A stretch of 64,000 nt of DNA, taken from contig SMMW01000033.1 of NCBI GenBank assembly GCA_004794655.1, positions 1,987,501 through 2,051,500 on the forward strand, in the 5' to 3' direction. The stretch comes from Marisa cornuarietis. Taxonomy: Eukaryota > Mollusca > Gastropoda > Architaenioglossa > Ampullariidae. A program made the position numbers and the translations under genes. The notes below the pieces were generated by a model. The model was not told the origin of the DNA and did not search any database. It saw nothing but the letters and a program-made list of their open reading frames with translations. Shown piece by piece: positions 50,541 to 63,670 of this stretch; positions within the stretch are counted from its first letter, which is position 1; every line of letters begins with the position of its first letter.

Positions 50541-52150
50541 ACCCTAAAAAAGTAGAAAATTTCATCTCTGTTTCAGGATTTGTATATGTACGAGTTAAAA
50601 ATATAATTTTTATGTTTAAAGTTACAAATGTAAATTTTTTAATACACTATACAAGAAAAAAATCGTTCGTTTATTCGTTTATTCGTCCGTTGTGCTTTAA
50701 TCTGACTGCTTCTCGTATTCCCATGGGAATCGTTTCATTTTAATCCCACACTCATGTTTAATGCCATCTGATCTATTCTTGTGACATCCTCTATGTTGGT
50801 GAGTGTGCAAAGCTTACAGACCCTTTCAGACCTTGACTGCTGGTTGATGAAACATCTTCGACTTATTTCGGCTGGTTATGTCATATGATTCAGAGTATAC
50901 TATACACAGATACCTATTTAATTAAATGTACTAGACTGGAGTTCTGAGCAGGAATTTGTTTGTCACCCAAGTAAGTGGATTTCCCAACAACGCTATACAC
51001 GCGTCTCCGTTGTTTGTTAAAACGCGTTCTTGAAAATCAAAAAGGGCGTCGACACGTGTAGATACAGAAAGAGATTTTATTTAAAGCAAACATTCGTAAT
51101 CACTTTGAAAGTTGACACGTTTCTGTCCTGTCACCGTCCTGTGCTTTGTCTCGCGCTTAAAAACGGCGGATTGATATGGCCGACAAAAGAGAGAAAAGTA
51201 AATGGGTTACTGTGTACCTAAACACAAGTGCTGATAAAGAACGAAGCCCTCTGCGGTGTCAAGGCTTGATTACTTCCTTTGCTAGGAAACAGCAAAACAA
51301 AACTTGATTAATTACATTATTTTACAGACACGTTCTCGGCGATGTAATACTTCCGGCGCTTCAACCATCTACTGATCTCCCGAACTTCGAATCATTTACA
51401 ATACTCGTTCATGTGAAACTCAAAGTTTCAAACGATGAAGTTGTCGGGTGAAATTTGCAAAAAATTATTTTAAAATAAAGTTTTATAGTTACAAATATCA
51501 TTGTAAATTAAAATTGACAAATGTAATTTTTTCTACTTTGTTTTTGCAATGAATGTTCGTTTATTTGTCTGTTCATTCTTTTATTCATTTCTTGTCATGT
51601 CCACCGTTCGTTGCTCTTTATTCTGATTCGTTCTTTTCTTTTAATAAGAGTCGTTTATTTTTCATATCCGTCTTTAAAGAGCACTTTACGTGTTCACTGT
51701 GTAAGAAAACCAAACTGATTTATAATCTTATTACTTAACTTATCAATCTTAACACTGCTGTGATTTTAATCTTGATCTGTAAAAGGAAGCGAAATTAATT
51801 TAGTCTTTATAATACACAACTGATATGCATCTTTTATGACTTCACGGGAGAAAGCGTGTGCACAAAATAACGCTCGCTTGAGCTTGTCCTATCACAGAAA
51901 TATACTAGCTTGCAGGTGATACTCGCTTGTCTCGTAGACTCGGTGTGAGTATCAACGCTTATGATAAGAACAAATTGAAGACGAGTCAATTGGACCAAAA
52001 CAACAAACAAACAGTTTTATCAATATTTCTACGATCTTTGACATAAATTGACGCTGTTGCACGGAAATATAGATTGATGACACTCCAGGTTTTTATTACC
52101 GAAAATGTGCCGCTTCTTACGTGCCTACTAATATCATTTAGAATACTTCA

Positions 52151-52202
<52 letters not shown>

Positions 52203-52513
52203 TAAAACGACAAAAAAGGCTAACATGAAAAGTTTGTATAATGTGAAGGAGGGAGCGCTTTGAAAATGTTAGGAATGTTTAAACATTTGTTCAGTCTGTG
52301 ATTTTTTTTTTCGTTTTGCTTTAACTTGTTCATGAATGTTTGTCTCTTCACCTGACGTTACTAGTATAGACAGCAGTCGAGTATTACAGAAGTAAATGGT
52401 ACTATAGAGATAACAGCGGCACTCGAATCAAGAACGAAGTGAAGGGAACAAAACATTGTTTACATCTTGTCTCTAGGCGTGAACGTAGGTGTGGCTGTGA
52501 CCATGCAGGAGCA

Positions 52514-52622
52514 GCCAATGAAAGCCAGCAGAGTTTACAGTAAGGCCTGTGACTGGCAGCTTGGTCTGATAGATGGTCATAGAGACAAATATAAAGTGAC
52601 GGCAATCGTTCTTTTTGTCAGT
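52514..52622 (+). promoter_or_regulatory. Gene 4 core promoter: CCAAT, TATA, TCAGT initiator
   Basis: CCAAT is at 52514-52518, TATAAA at 52590-52595, and TCAGT at 52618-52622, again with 30 bp between the TATA start and the initiator A. It is the paralogue of the gene 3 promoter, and the flanking 5' leader (GACTATTTGTCA, AGAGCTG) is also shared. Confidence 0.6.
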
Positions 52623-52705
52623 TTCTCTTGAAGAAAGCTTAGACATTTCATCACAGACATTTTGGTTATCGACTATTTGTCAGAGCTGCCGTTAGCTTTA
52701 TCATC

Positions 52706-53498
52706 ATGAAGTGCTTTCTGACCGTTCTGTTTCTTTCTGGTGAGTTGTAGAATTGTACTTAAGTTTTACGTTGATAAAAAAGTATGCTGTATTTTTGTTA
52801 TCATTCACAGATATCATGCATCGAAGCAATTTATTTTACATTTTGAATTAGTCAAATGCATTTGCTTACTTTCATTTCTTACTTAAATTTTATTACTCTG
52901 CTGATTACAGGTGTTTATGGCTGCGTGTGTTTTGTGTATCATATCAAGTCATTGTTAGCCATTTTCCTGTTTTTTGTTTGTTGGTCGGCACAGAGAATGT
53001 CACCTGTTTTGGTTTTGATGCTTCACGATATGAATCTTCAGTTAAATTAAATTCGAAAAAACTTAGATTTTATTTATAAATTGACACACCCGGCTTGAAC
53101 CTCCTGGTATTACCAAATAATTGCATGAATTGTATCCATGTGAAACTTAAAAAACGTTTAGCACGCATCAGCAACAGCATGTGACGTAAGTGAATGTGAA
53201 TTTTCAAAGGTTAGTTCACTCCAGGATTTCCTTATTGTGTGCATGCATGTATTGAGTGCTAAGTTTCCACTTTCCTCTCAAACTATACTCTTTTATAAAC
53301 CTCGGAAACGCTTTAGCTAAAATTCTTTGTCGATTGTTTCACTCCTATATCAAAAATTAAAAAAAAACATTTCTTTGAATAAACTGCAGCTTCCTTCTTG
53401 AACTTGACAAATGGGGACCAAGCCAGCTGCATAACGCAGTGTGCGACCGCCTTCACGTCAGCCCTAACAAGCTTAACGGACCAGTCCTCATTCTGCAA
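52706..53498 (+). CDS. Gene 4: family member, first two exons only
   Basis: Exon 1 is 52706-52739 (MKCFLTVLFLS) and exon 2 is 53390-53498, joined in phase 1 with canonical sites. Exon 2 reads SFLNLTNGDQ, then SCITQCATAF, and ends in SSFC; it has an NLT glycosylation site and C-x3-C-x17-C. It ends with a good donor (GTAAGA at 53499). I find no exon 3 or exon 4 in the remaining 10.5 kb, which is filled by LINE debris and pieces of duplicated upstream DNA. Either the 3' half was lost, or the gene splices to an exon beyond the window. The start is set by homology to gene 3 and by the promoter 116 bp upstream. Confidence 0.6.
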
Positions 53499-53500
53499 GT

Positions 53501-54499
53501 AAGATGATATGAGGTCCAACATTATAGCGTAGCGGGTTTTTTTGTGTGTATAATATAATAATATGGTTTTTCCCCCTGTTAAGCATGATTTAATGTCACA
53601 ACAACCCAACCGGAAGTTGAATTAACTGTTTCATGCTGATAGAGAAGCATCATCAGTATCAGTGAGACCTCTCCTACAAGTTTACAGACTTTTAAAAGGC
53701 TTTTGGCAATGTACCGTGCACGGATGTGTCTCGCAGCACACTCAAGCCGGATATTAGCGCATTCTTACAACAATTAACACAGTGATTGGCTTAGAATGCC
53801 CAGATCGCTAAGGACTTCACAAGACAGTCAACTATACACTGAGTCTCCGCCGTCAATTATTAACTTTGCTTACATTGATAAAATCCACGGCGAAATGGGA
53901 ACAGCCAGAGGAGGTAATAATATAGAAAGAAGAACATCTAGCTTTACTGATAAGACTGGCTACAGTCCTATAATTCAGACCACTATCCTTCTGCCGTGCC
54001 GTACGCAGATCAGAATCGACTAACCTTCTGCCGTGTTGTACTCAAATTATACTAATTATTGCTTACTATATCTCTAATTTTGCATATTCAAAACATAAGA
54101 AAAATACAAATCTATAACGTCATAAATAAACAGTTCGACCATTCTCGCTCTCCCTACTCATAACAGTTCGAAAAATCTCGGTTCAACGTCATCATAAAAA
54201 TAAAGTACATAGGCTAACGTACTTACACATTAAATGTTAGCATGAAGCAAATTACTTTGTACAATGCATGGTTGGCACACTCGTAGGACAACTGGAACCT
54301 CTACTTGCAACAGTCAAGTGGCGTAAGCTAGTCTGGTTTAGCCATGTTATCCGGCATGACGCTTTGTTGACAGCAGTCCAACAAGATAACCAGAGGGAAA
54401 ACTGGCTTACAAACGTGAACGAGTGGACCTGCCCAAGACAGGCGCAAGTGCCAGGTTGTGTCATCAGCCGTGTCCATTCATGTACTTCTCCAAACGATC
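53501..54499. other. Downstream of gene 4 exon 2
   Basis: No exon 3 or exon 4 of the family is present. CATCATCAGTATCAGT at 53650 recurs at 56847, a small unexplained repeat. A + strand frame near 54290 (WRKLVWFSHVIRHDAL) resembles the C-terminal region of an RTE-like LINE. Confidence 0.4.
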
Positions 54500-55225
54500 A
54501 TTACCAGCCAAGGGACGAAGAAATAATAATAATAATAATAGTGAAGATTTTTATAGCGCATATTCCCACTCATAGAGAGCATGCTCTTAGCGCTTAAAAC
54601 GGGGAAGAGACGTGGGGACGAAAGAAAACAACAGTACTGACGACGAAACAGAAAACAAAAGGCATCAAGTAACAGAAACAGAGAAATATAGTGATTCTGC
54701 TGAGAAAGATGGGTAAAGTAGCAAGAGGGAAGGGATGGGGGGGGGTAAGAAGGATTGTGGCCTGTGTTAGGAGTAATGCTCAAGGAAGAGATGCGTTTCA
54801 GTGCAGATTTGAAAGATTCAATTGTAGGAAGGTGGCGGATATTGAAAGGAAGAGAGTTCCATTGCTTTGCAGCACAGAAGCCAAAAGTTCTGTGACCATA
54901 GGTTGTTGTTCTAGTGACAGGAACAGTTAGGATACGGTCGTCAGACGAAGAGCGTAATTGTCTGGCCGGAGAGTAAGGGATGAGAATTTCAGAGAAATAG
55001 TCAGGACAGGAGCCAGCAAAGAAATGAAAACACAGCACAGACAGTTTGTACTGAATGCGAGAACGGATGGGTAGCCAGTGTATAAAACGAAGGAGAGGAG
55101 TGACATGGTTCCTTTTCCTTGCTCTAAGCACCAGACGCGCAGCTGAGTTCTGTACTCTCTGGAGTCTCTGAATGAGGTAGTCAGGGCAGCCTGCCAGCAA
55201 GGAGTTGCAGTAGTCAAGTCGGAGC
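54500..55225 (-). mobile_element. CR1/L2-like LINE 3' end
   Basis: Minus-strand frames read LRLDYCNSLLAGCPDYLIQR, LQRVQNSAARLVL, IHWLPIRSRIQYKLSVLCFH, SPARQLRSSSDDR and FGFCAAKQWNSLPF, followed by a (TAT)n-like tail at 54519-54540. It is the best-preserved copy of this family here and is 5'-truncated. Confidence 0.8.
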
Positions 55226-55670
55226 GAAGCCCTCTGTGGTATCAAGGCTTCGTTTACAGCCTTCGCTAGGCAACAGCAAAACAAAACTTGATTAATAAAA
55301 TTATTTTCCGACGTATGTCTTTCAGCGTTTTAAATAAGATAAACTGCATACAACATTTTTATTATTTCCCGATATCCCGAATTTAGAAAAAATATGCTAC
55401 TTTTTAAGGTGAAAATAAATGATTTTACTTTAAAAGTCGCAAGTATAGTTAAAAGTTACACATGTAATTTTGTATACGCTGTACATAAACTAATTGCTCA
55501 TTAATTTGTCTGCTCCGTTCGTTCATTCCTCTGTCCGTTTGTTATTCTTTATTCTGATTTTCTCTTCTTTTCTTCTTGGAATCGTGTCGTTTTAAAACCG
55601 GTCTTTAAAGAGCATTGCAACATTAATTACGAGTACACTGTTTAGGAAAACCAAATCTGGTTACTAATCT
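55226..55670 (+). repeat. Fragment B3 of the gene 3/4 upstream block
   Basis: The stretch from CCCTCTGTGGTATCAAGGCT through CAAATCTGGTTACTAATC matches 32.3-32.83 kb and 51.24-51.73 kb. Its left side is joined directly to the minus-strand LINE that ends at 55.22 kb. Confidence 0.6.
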
Positions 55671-55863
55671 CAAGTGAAGCCCATGACAGCCACACCTTAA
55701 AAATTCCGCGTCAAATTCTGCTTTGCCTTTCTACTGATAATATGAGCAATACAACTCCAGAAAAAGTATGTCAGTGAAGATAACATTTAAATTTCGAAAC
55801 TAGACAGTGATGTGGCAATTTATGACCTTCGTATGGGAGAAATGTGGATATGACCTAAATTTG

Positions 55864-55937
<74 letters not shown>

Positions 55938-57699
55938 GCACACACACAAAATCCCGATGTGCATCAGCAAATGAATATATAAGGGAAGTAAAAGTTGGCT
56001 TCTTCAAGGAGTTTTACCATGAATTACTTCCCTTAAAGAGCTATTGCACTCGGCCAATTTTACAACACAATACAAGATACAAGATACAATACAACTTTAT
56101 TTATCCCTAAAGGGGAATTTCAATAAGAGGTCACACAACCAGAAGCGGCCATCTTTTTTTAAAAAAAAGGTGAACTCAAAGTGCTATGCACAAAACACAT
56201 GTGAGCTTTCATAGCGCGGTATATCCCAAAGCCAGGGCCTCCGTGCATTCCAAACACAAAAGCACAAGCGGACAAAATTCCTGTGGTTCTGTTAATAGGA
56301 ATGCCAGGTCGTTCTTCTGCCGGATGACATTCATAGACCAAGATGTCAGTAAGACAGATGTACAGTCAATGGACTGGAACAGAGTACATCAATAATCAAA
56401 CACGTCGATCAAATCGTCAGGAGAATATCCAGATGATCACAAAGCAGAAATTGCAGTAAAACACATGACTGGCTGGCACTGATGTAAAGTCTATCCCAGG
56501 GACGACTTGTAAAAATGAAGAAAAAATGACATGGATGTGTTTACAGCTGTATGGGGTTAGTTTTAGAATCACTGATAAATAGCCGAATTCTTGGAGTAAG
56601 ATCATCAGGTTAGTTTTACAATCACCATAAAAACCAGATTTTGTTCAAGAATTTCTGGATTGAACCACTGGAGGCAATCAACAGCATGTTGGGGCTAGTC
56701 ATAGTCTGTTCACAGACGCTAGTCCCCTACGATTGTGGAGAGAGAGTTGTCTTTCTTTAGCCTCTTGTCACTCTTTAATCTAGGAACTTTACCATCTTTT
56801 TGTTTTAGCAAGAAAAATATAAAGTAGAATAGTCAGATCAAAGGCATCATCAGTATCAGTCAGATTTGTCTGATCGGCCTGGCGACACATTTCACCCGTG
56901 AACTATAGAGTTTAGAACTGCAGTCATCGGAGAAGTCATTATAAAGAACAGATCAAGAATGCTGAGGATAAACCTCCTCCGGTCACTCAAGCTGTAGAAA
57001 GTTTTGTTGCCTCGAGTCGTAAATTTTTTTTTAATTCACATTACATATGTTTCATCTCGCTGTCGACTGCACAAACAAGAAGCTGGACTGAGATGAAAAT
57101 GGCGTCGTGGAAGAAAGGACTGTTAGTCAACGGATCAGCTACAGCCGTATAAGTAAAACAAAATTTTACGTTCGAGAAACACAGTCCACTACATCACTAA
57201 GATCACGATAACACGATAACCAAAGGACTCCAAAATCAAAATTAGCTCGGAAAAGTAACAAAATCCAAAGAAATCTGGAGAACTAGTCCCCTAAAGCGGG
57301 GCACAGTTGTCAATTCTGGAATCGAGGACGTACGAGGACGCGTGTTTTTCTATTTTTAGTCTGACCATGATAATTTATACAATGAAAACATTTTGTTTTG
57401 GTTGAAAGTAAGTCATGAGTCAATTGGTCAAGAGCCATGTTTGAGACGGATGCCGGTTATTCAATTTGACATGGAGTTGTAGTTCAACAGCCGAAAATGG
57501 CAATATAAGAGTAAGTAATATCTAAAGACAAGTTTGTATTCTAATAAAATGTTTCATTGTTTGTCACTTGATGCTTGTACGTATTGTGTAAATAATTAAT
57601 TTTAAGTTTCTGTCTCGTTACCTATTATTATCACAGGAGTCCCCTGTTTCCAGTTACGTGATGTCAAATGATTCGATGGCACAGAACACACAAACTTAG
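55671..57699. other. No supported gene
   Basis: (AC)n at 55866-55948 and the LINE tail at 56.06 kb; otherwise unassigned AT-rich sequence. Confidence 0.4.
56060..56150 (-). mobile_element. LINE 3' tail with TTGTATC repeats
   Basis: Read on the minus strand, CCCCTTTAGGGATAAATAAA is followed by GTTGTATTGTATCTTG repeats, the 3' end form of L2/CR1-like elements. A related + strand remnant (CCCTTTTGGATGAATAAATT) sits in gene 1 intron 3 near 16370. Confidence 0.5.
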
Positions 57700-58600
57700 T
57701 GATGATAAAAGCAGGCCCTCTTCTTCTCGAGAAAAAAATCGTTCGTCGCTCATCAGTCCACCCAAGGATACACCAACGTCTCCTTCACGTCGTCGGTCCG
57801 AAATCTTGGATTTATACTTACTGCAGACATGACCCTTGACAAACTAGTTACAACTGTTAGTTTCCTTATTATGAACACCCATCATCAGCGCCATTCGCCA
57901 CATTCTCTCTACACGCGCTGCTGTCACTCCTGTCTGTGCTTAATTATTGTAACTATTTGTTTGCAGGCTGCCTTTAATACCTTCTTCATTAACTCCAGAA
58001 CTCCGCTGCATGTCTGGTGCTTAGAGCCTGGAAACGAGTCTGTGTCAGTTCTTTGCTACGTTTTCTGCACTTTGTACTCATCCGCTCTCGCATTAAGTAC
58101 AGAGTGTCTGCCCTGTGTTCTGATTTCTTTGCAGGCACCTGCCCTCTCTTTGTATCTAAACTTCTCTTCCCCTACATCTAAGCCAGACTACTCTGCTCTT
58201 CGTCTGATGACCGTACGCTCACTATCATTGCGACCAGAATAACCTCACATGGTCAATGGATTTTTAATTACTGTACTACAAAACAATGAAACTCTCTTCC
58301 CTTCCATATCCGCAACCTACCCACTATCCAGTCCTTTAAACGTGCACTAAAACACCTTTGTTCCATGAGCATTACTCCTTAGACCACTCAACGCAGCTCT
58401 CAATAGTTGTGATTATAATCAATTGACTAACCCGCCTGCTCGTCTTCTGCTGTAAGTATATGACACTCTCAATTTCTTTTCCCTGATTCCCCCTTCCTTC
58501 ATTGTGTCTTCTATGTGTGTTTTATATTATTTGTCTGCCTAATTGGTTCTCCTTCCATCCTTCGCAATCTGTTCATGTCTCCTAGTTGTTTTAAGCGCTG
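57700..58600 (+). mobile_element. CR1/L2-like LINE fragment
   Basis: The + strand reads LGFILTADMTLDKL (with a frame change), LQAAFNTFFINSRTPLHVWC, SSPTSKPDYSALRLMT and SLPFHIRNLPTIQSFKRALK. It is a frame-broken C-terminal half of the same family as at 54.5 kb. Confidence 0.7.
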
Positions 58601-59899
58601 AAAACATCATCATCATCACTTAAATTAAGCCCAAACACGGTGCGAAAATTAAAAATATAAGATATACATAGAATCGCTAATGTTTTTAAATCATTAGTTT
58701 TGCCCTTTCTTGAAACGTTATAAAAAGTTGTTTTGACACATGTTATGCAAGCGGTTGCCATGGAAACGATCAAAGAAGACGCATAAACAAAGAAATTTAA
58801 AAGCTTAGAACTTTTTTCCTGTTGTGAGTAAATACTAAATTCTTTTTGAAATAATTAATTGAAATAAAGATCTACATGTTTTGATATGAGTAGAAACAAC
58901 TTTGTTATTTTATAATGAGTTTTTCAGTAAAACAATGTGTTTACATTTAAGAAAGACTATTTAAAACAGTGCACCTATTAAACTACTAAATGTGTTAATA
59001 AAACCATCTTCAATAGCTTAGTTACATATAAAGAAAAACAAATTTCATTTCTAGATCACATGTCAATATAAAGTTTTACGATTTTGAAGTGAACAAACTG
59101 TATGCCATGTCACAGAAGAGTGACATGAAGTTAACGAGTCACCATGGCAAACGCTTCACTTCCCAGGGAGACACGGCAAGTGCTGAGACTGGAGGCTTCG
59201 TCTTCCTAGAAAGGTGCGGTATTCACATTTCATTGTGTATCATTTGAATTTGTTGTTTTTTTTATAGAGTCGTATTAGTAATTTTTTATAAACCTTTTTA
59301 TAATAGGCACACCATTCAGGCGTGGCCAGTCACATATGGTATTTCAGCCTGACAAATGCCTTGGAGTGTTTGGCCCGGAGTATTTGGCTCTAGGAATGAC
59401 CCTAGGAGTAACCAACCCTAGGAGCAACTGACCCTAGGAACGACCCTAGGAGCATTTGACCCTGATAAACGGCTAGGAGCCACTAACATCAGAAGGAAAA
59501 TTGCTAACCCAAGAGTAGCAAAAGAAGAAAAAGAGGGAGTGGTTTCTTGTTCACAAGAGGCAGCGCCAATTGTGTACAGTGTACAGGCGGCGTCCATGTT
59601 TGTTCAGATATCCTGTAAGATCTTTATTTCGTGAGTACAGCAGAACATCAGACACCAGTGACTAAATCGTGATTATATTCTCAAGTGTGAGCAGCTTTAA
59701 CAGTGACTTGATGCCGAAATTCTAGTATTCTGTGAACTATAAGACTGATTAAAACTTAAAGAAACTTTCTGTAAATATAGTTGATAATCAAAGTTGTTAG
59801 GTAGGTAATTGGAGTTGTTTTTGGATGTGCACTAAGATATTGTTTCTCCATATTTATCATATATTTTTATTCAGTGCTATACAATCTTCTTCGTTCGTA
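58601..59899. other. Intergenic with CCCTAGGA minisatellite
   Basis: Between about 59375 and 59500 the motif GACCCTAGGAG recurs imperfectly at least five times at uneven spacing. The remainder is AT-rich and unassigned. Confidence 0.5.
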
Positions 59900-61650
59900 C
59901 ATCGGTGGCCGATGATGACCATGACTACGCGCAAAGAGGAGGAGTTACTAGTGGAGGTGATGGGTGCGGGAGTGCCTGGAGAGCCAAATTTGGGCCCTGA
60001 AGAGTCTCCCACATGTGGGACAGGCGTGTGAAGACGTGGGTTTGCAGGGATGGACATTTTGGCCTTTCGTGCTGGGCGTCTCTCTTCTGCTGCCGTGACG
60101 CGTCAGGATTCAGCTGCATAAGCTGCCTGAGTGAGGGCGCTGCGCCAGGATGGACGGTCGAGGGCGAGGGCCTCGCAGCTGAAAGCATTGATGCCAAGGT
60201 CTCTGAGGGTGGCTTCGAGGCTGTCCTTGTATTGCTTTTTCTGCCCTCCAACTGTGCGCTTTCCCTGGCGCAGCTCTTCATGGAACAACTGCTTTGGCAG
60301 ACGACTGTCGGGCATACGGACAACATGTCCGACCCATCTGGCCTGCGATTTCAGCAGAAGTGTGTGGATGCTGGGAATGCAGGCCCGCCTCAGGACTTCT
60401 GTGTCGGGGATTCTATCTTGCCATCCAATGTGTAGTAGACGGCGGAGGCAACTCATATTGAACTGGTTGAGCTGCTTGGTGTGTCTGGCGTAGATGGTCC
60501 AGGTCTCACTGGCCTAGAGAATGGTGGGAAGGACTACTGCAGTGTAGACTTTTAGTTTTGTGGTGAGGTTGAGATCTTTTGGCTTCCAGACGTTTCTGAG
60601 CAGTCTGCCATAGGCAGCCCTCGCATAAGCGGTTCTGTTGTTGACCTCCACATCGATGTTTGCTGAGTTTGAGGGAGTGCTACTCAGGTAGGTGAAATGC
60701 TCAACTGCTTTCAGGTGGCATCCCTTGATTGTGATGTGCGGATGCTGGTAGGGCTTGCTGGGGGCAGGCTGAAGCATGACTTCGGTCGTTGTGGTGCTGA
60801 TGGTCAGACCGAGGTCTTTGCATGCTACTGTCAGACGGTCTACCTTCGCCTGCATTTCGTGCTCGGTGCTGGCGTTTAGGGCGCAATCATCAGCACGTCC
60901 CTGATAGTGCTTGCTTTAATTCTAGTCGTTGCCCTCAGCCATTGTAGGTTGAATAGTTTGCCGTCCGTTATGTATCTGATCATCAGGCCCTCTTAGCTAT
61001 CGCGAAAGGCATCTGTCATCATGGCCGAGAAGACAATACTGAAAAGCGTTGGGGGGAGCACGCAGACCTGCTTGACGCGATTTGTGACGGGGAAGGCCAT
61101 TAGATTCCTCTTCACTGTCGAGCACTGTGACCACCATCCCGTCGTGAAGCTACCGGACAAATCTAGTGAACTTGGGTGGACAACCAAACTTTTCCATTAT
61201 TTTCCAGAAGCCCTCCCTGCTAACCGTGTCGAAGGCCTTGGTAGGTCTATGTAGGTTGTACAGAGGTCGCGGTGCTGTTCTTTGCACTTTTCTTGAAACT
61301 GGCAGGCAGAAAAGATCATGTCTGCAGTGCCACGCCCAACACGGAAACCACATTCGCTTTCAGGGAGAATGTCCCTCCTCTCAAGATGCAAGAGGAGGCG
61401 GATGAGGAGTCGTTCAAAGATGTTGCCTGCTATGGAAAGAAGAGAGATGCCTCTGTAGTTATCACAGGACTGGCGTTTGCCCTTTCTTTTGTATATGTGG
61501 ACTATGGTGGCATCCTTAAATTGCTGGGGGACCGCCCACTGGTTCCACATTGACAGGAAGATTAGGGTTATCTGCTGCAGCAGAGCCTGACCGCCTGCTT
61601 TGTAAAGCTCGGCACAGATGCAATCTAATCCTGGGGCCTTACTATTTGCC
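59900..61650 (-). mobile_element. Non-LTR retrotransposon, 5'-truncated, frame-broken
   Basis: In coding order on the minus strand: KAPGLDCICAELYKAGG, QFKDATIVHIYKRKGKRQSC, DNYRGISLLSIAGNIFERLL, FDTVSREGFWKIMEKFGCP, then LTVACKDLGLTIS and VEHFTYLSS, and finally ARWVGHVVRMPDSRLPKQLF with GINAFSCEAL. The order is that of a reverse transcriptase plus its C-terminal region. It starts abruptly next to a (TG)n-rich stretch (61655-61706). Stops and frameshifts interrupt it. Confidence 0.8.
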
Positions 61651-61706
61651 AAGCGCGCGTGTGTGTGCGTGTGTGTGCGTGTGTGTGCGTGCGTGTGTCT
61701 GTGTGT

Positions 61707-62344
61707 AAACAAATAGACACGAAAGAAGTACATGTTAACTACTATCAATATTGTGGACTTACCTGCAACAGTGTATTTTAAGAAATGACATAATGTGAAG
61801 CAGGATGTCCAAGAGCTCAACGAGCTTAGTATCCTTAAAATCACTTAAAGTGTTAATAAACACTTAGTATCTGTGTTGTATTTCGTCAATGACAATATAT
61901 TTACAGTTAATTTGCTCCTAGAATTTTATTGTTAGATTGTACAGATATTATGAGCTATATTGTTTCATTAAAGTAATTTATTAATTCTTCATTTCTTATT
62001 TCTTGTGTGCACTGTTTGCTGAGAGATGAAGGAAATCATGTCTTTGTATTTTTGAGGCAACATATGAGAGATGAGCTCATCAGGAGTCTATAACTCACAG
62101 TTCCCCTGTATTGCCTAAACTGTGGGCAAACACCTTGTTTTGTGTTTGAGAAGTCAGTTATCTTCCTGTTTGGCATTGTACAGAAATATTAAGTCTTCGC
62201 TTTCGTTTAGTGTTTCTGCGCATTTCCTGTTAAGGGTTGATAAATCGGAATACGAAAATTATTGTTGTAAAATCGAATGCTTAAGGAGAAGGAGAGAGAG
62301 CGCGATAAGGAAGTTGGAAGAGGTTAATAGGGATTTTGAATGGA
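61707..62344. other. No supported gene
   Basis: AT-rich sequence between the minus-strand LINE and block B4. Confidence 0.4.
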
Positions 62345-62434
62345 AACTTCGGATCCGTCCGTTTGTTGTTCTTCGTTCTGATTCTTTTTTCTTCTCATGA
62401 TCATTTCATTTCAATAATCTATTTTTTAAAGAGC

Positions 62435-62506
<72 letters not shown>

Positions 62507-62960
62507 CTCCTTAGAAAGAACAAATCTGGTTACTGTTCTTCTCACGTACAATAACACTACTAATTTTTTTTTTATCTTGATCCTTACACGAAGCTGAATG
62601 AGCTTTAATCTTTATGTTTACATCTATATTCGATATTTACAACTGAAAGAAAGAAAGAAAGAAAGAAAAAAGAAAGAAAGAAAGAATTATAAAGCAAAAA
62701 ACGATAAGAAAGAAAATGAAAGTCTGAGATAAGATTATGTAATGCCAAGGGTGGAGCGCTATGAAAGTGTTAGTAATGGTTTCAACATTTGTGCAATCTT
62801 TGAAATTTTTTTTCATTTCTGTTTTACTTTGTCATATATTTCTGTGCTTTTTCTTTTGACACGAGTACTGTAGACGGTTTTACAGGATTCGGTGGTAATT
62901 AACATGATAGCGACAAGCTAATCAAGAACGAAGTTAAGAGCAAACAGAAATGTTGATTGG
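62345..62960 (+). repeat. Fragment B4 of the gene 3/4 upstream block
   Basis: It shares the TTCTTCGTTCTGATTC, AAAGAGCATTG, CAAATCTGGTTACT, (AAAG)n (62645-62686), GGAGCGCTATGAAA and AATCAAGAACGAAGTTAA landmarks with B1 and B2. A (TG)n tract has expanded at 62438-62510. Homology stops before the promoter, where L1-like sequence takes over. Confidence 0.6.
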
Positions 62961-62984
62961 CAAGTTATATTGAAAGCAATGACT

Positions 62985-63440
62985 AATATAAAAGATATCA
63001 AATTAACATGACTTCAGAGTGCTACATAGAATACTGGGGATAAAAATAACTTTATTCTACATAGGAATAGAAGATGATGATGTCTGTGACCTTTGCAGAG
63101 GGGAAAACGAAAATATTCAGCACATATTTTGGAATTGTAAATATGTTAAGAATGTTTGGAGAAACTTGCACATTTGTGTATTAGACACGTAAAAATGCTC
63201 CAAAATATCAGCGAACATCTTGTCCTGTTTGGACGCAGTAATAACTTTGAGACAGATGTTGTATTCGACTTAATTTTACTGCTTGCAAAATCATACATAT
63301 ATTCTTGCAGATTTAAAAAAGCCATCCCACACCCCTGCTGGAACTTGTCACTCTAATATTGAAATACAGATATACCATTGAAAAGTTTAATGCGTGTATG
63401 GAAATAAACGAAGAAATATTTGACAAACACTGGCTACCCT
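62985..63440 (+). mobile_element. L1/Tx1-like LINE ORF2 C-terminus
   Basis: The + strand reads LHRILGIKITLFYIGIEDDD, VCDLCRGENENIQHIFWNCK (the reverse transcriptase-associated zinc-binding motif), KNVWRNLHI, LLAKSYIYSCRFKK and NACMEINEEIFDKHWLPYK. Two frame changes occur. It replaces block B4 at about 62970. Confidence 0.7.
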
Positions 63441-63458
63441 ACAAACAACTTGTTACAT

Positions 63459-63670
63459 AGACATAAATACTGAATTCTATATATATATATATAGCTGTAT
63501 GATTACTTAAAATGAGTATGTCTTCATATTAGGTACAATATTATTGTTGTGCATGAACAACTTACTCCCTAGACATAAATACTGAATTTTATATATATAT
63601 ATATATAGCTATCAATGAACATGATCACTTAAAACTATGTATGTCTTGAAATTAGGTACATTATTATGGT
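63459..63670. repeat. Tandem duplication of about 111 bp
   Basis: TAGACATAAATACTGAATT, a (TA)n run, TAGCT, and ATTAGGTACA occur in the same order starting at 63459 and 63570. It follows the L1-like 3' end directly and may be part of its 3' UTR. Confidence 0.75.

Larger units (their letters stand above)
49212..52745 (+). repeat. Duplicated block B2 upstream of gene 4
   Basis: This is the paralogue of B1. It lacks the two transposon insertions of B1 and so gives their empty sites (near 49280 and 52366). It has an extra LINE-like 3' end at about 49.7-50.03 kb. An (AAAG)n tract lies at 52151-52198. Confidence 0.75.
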
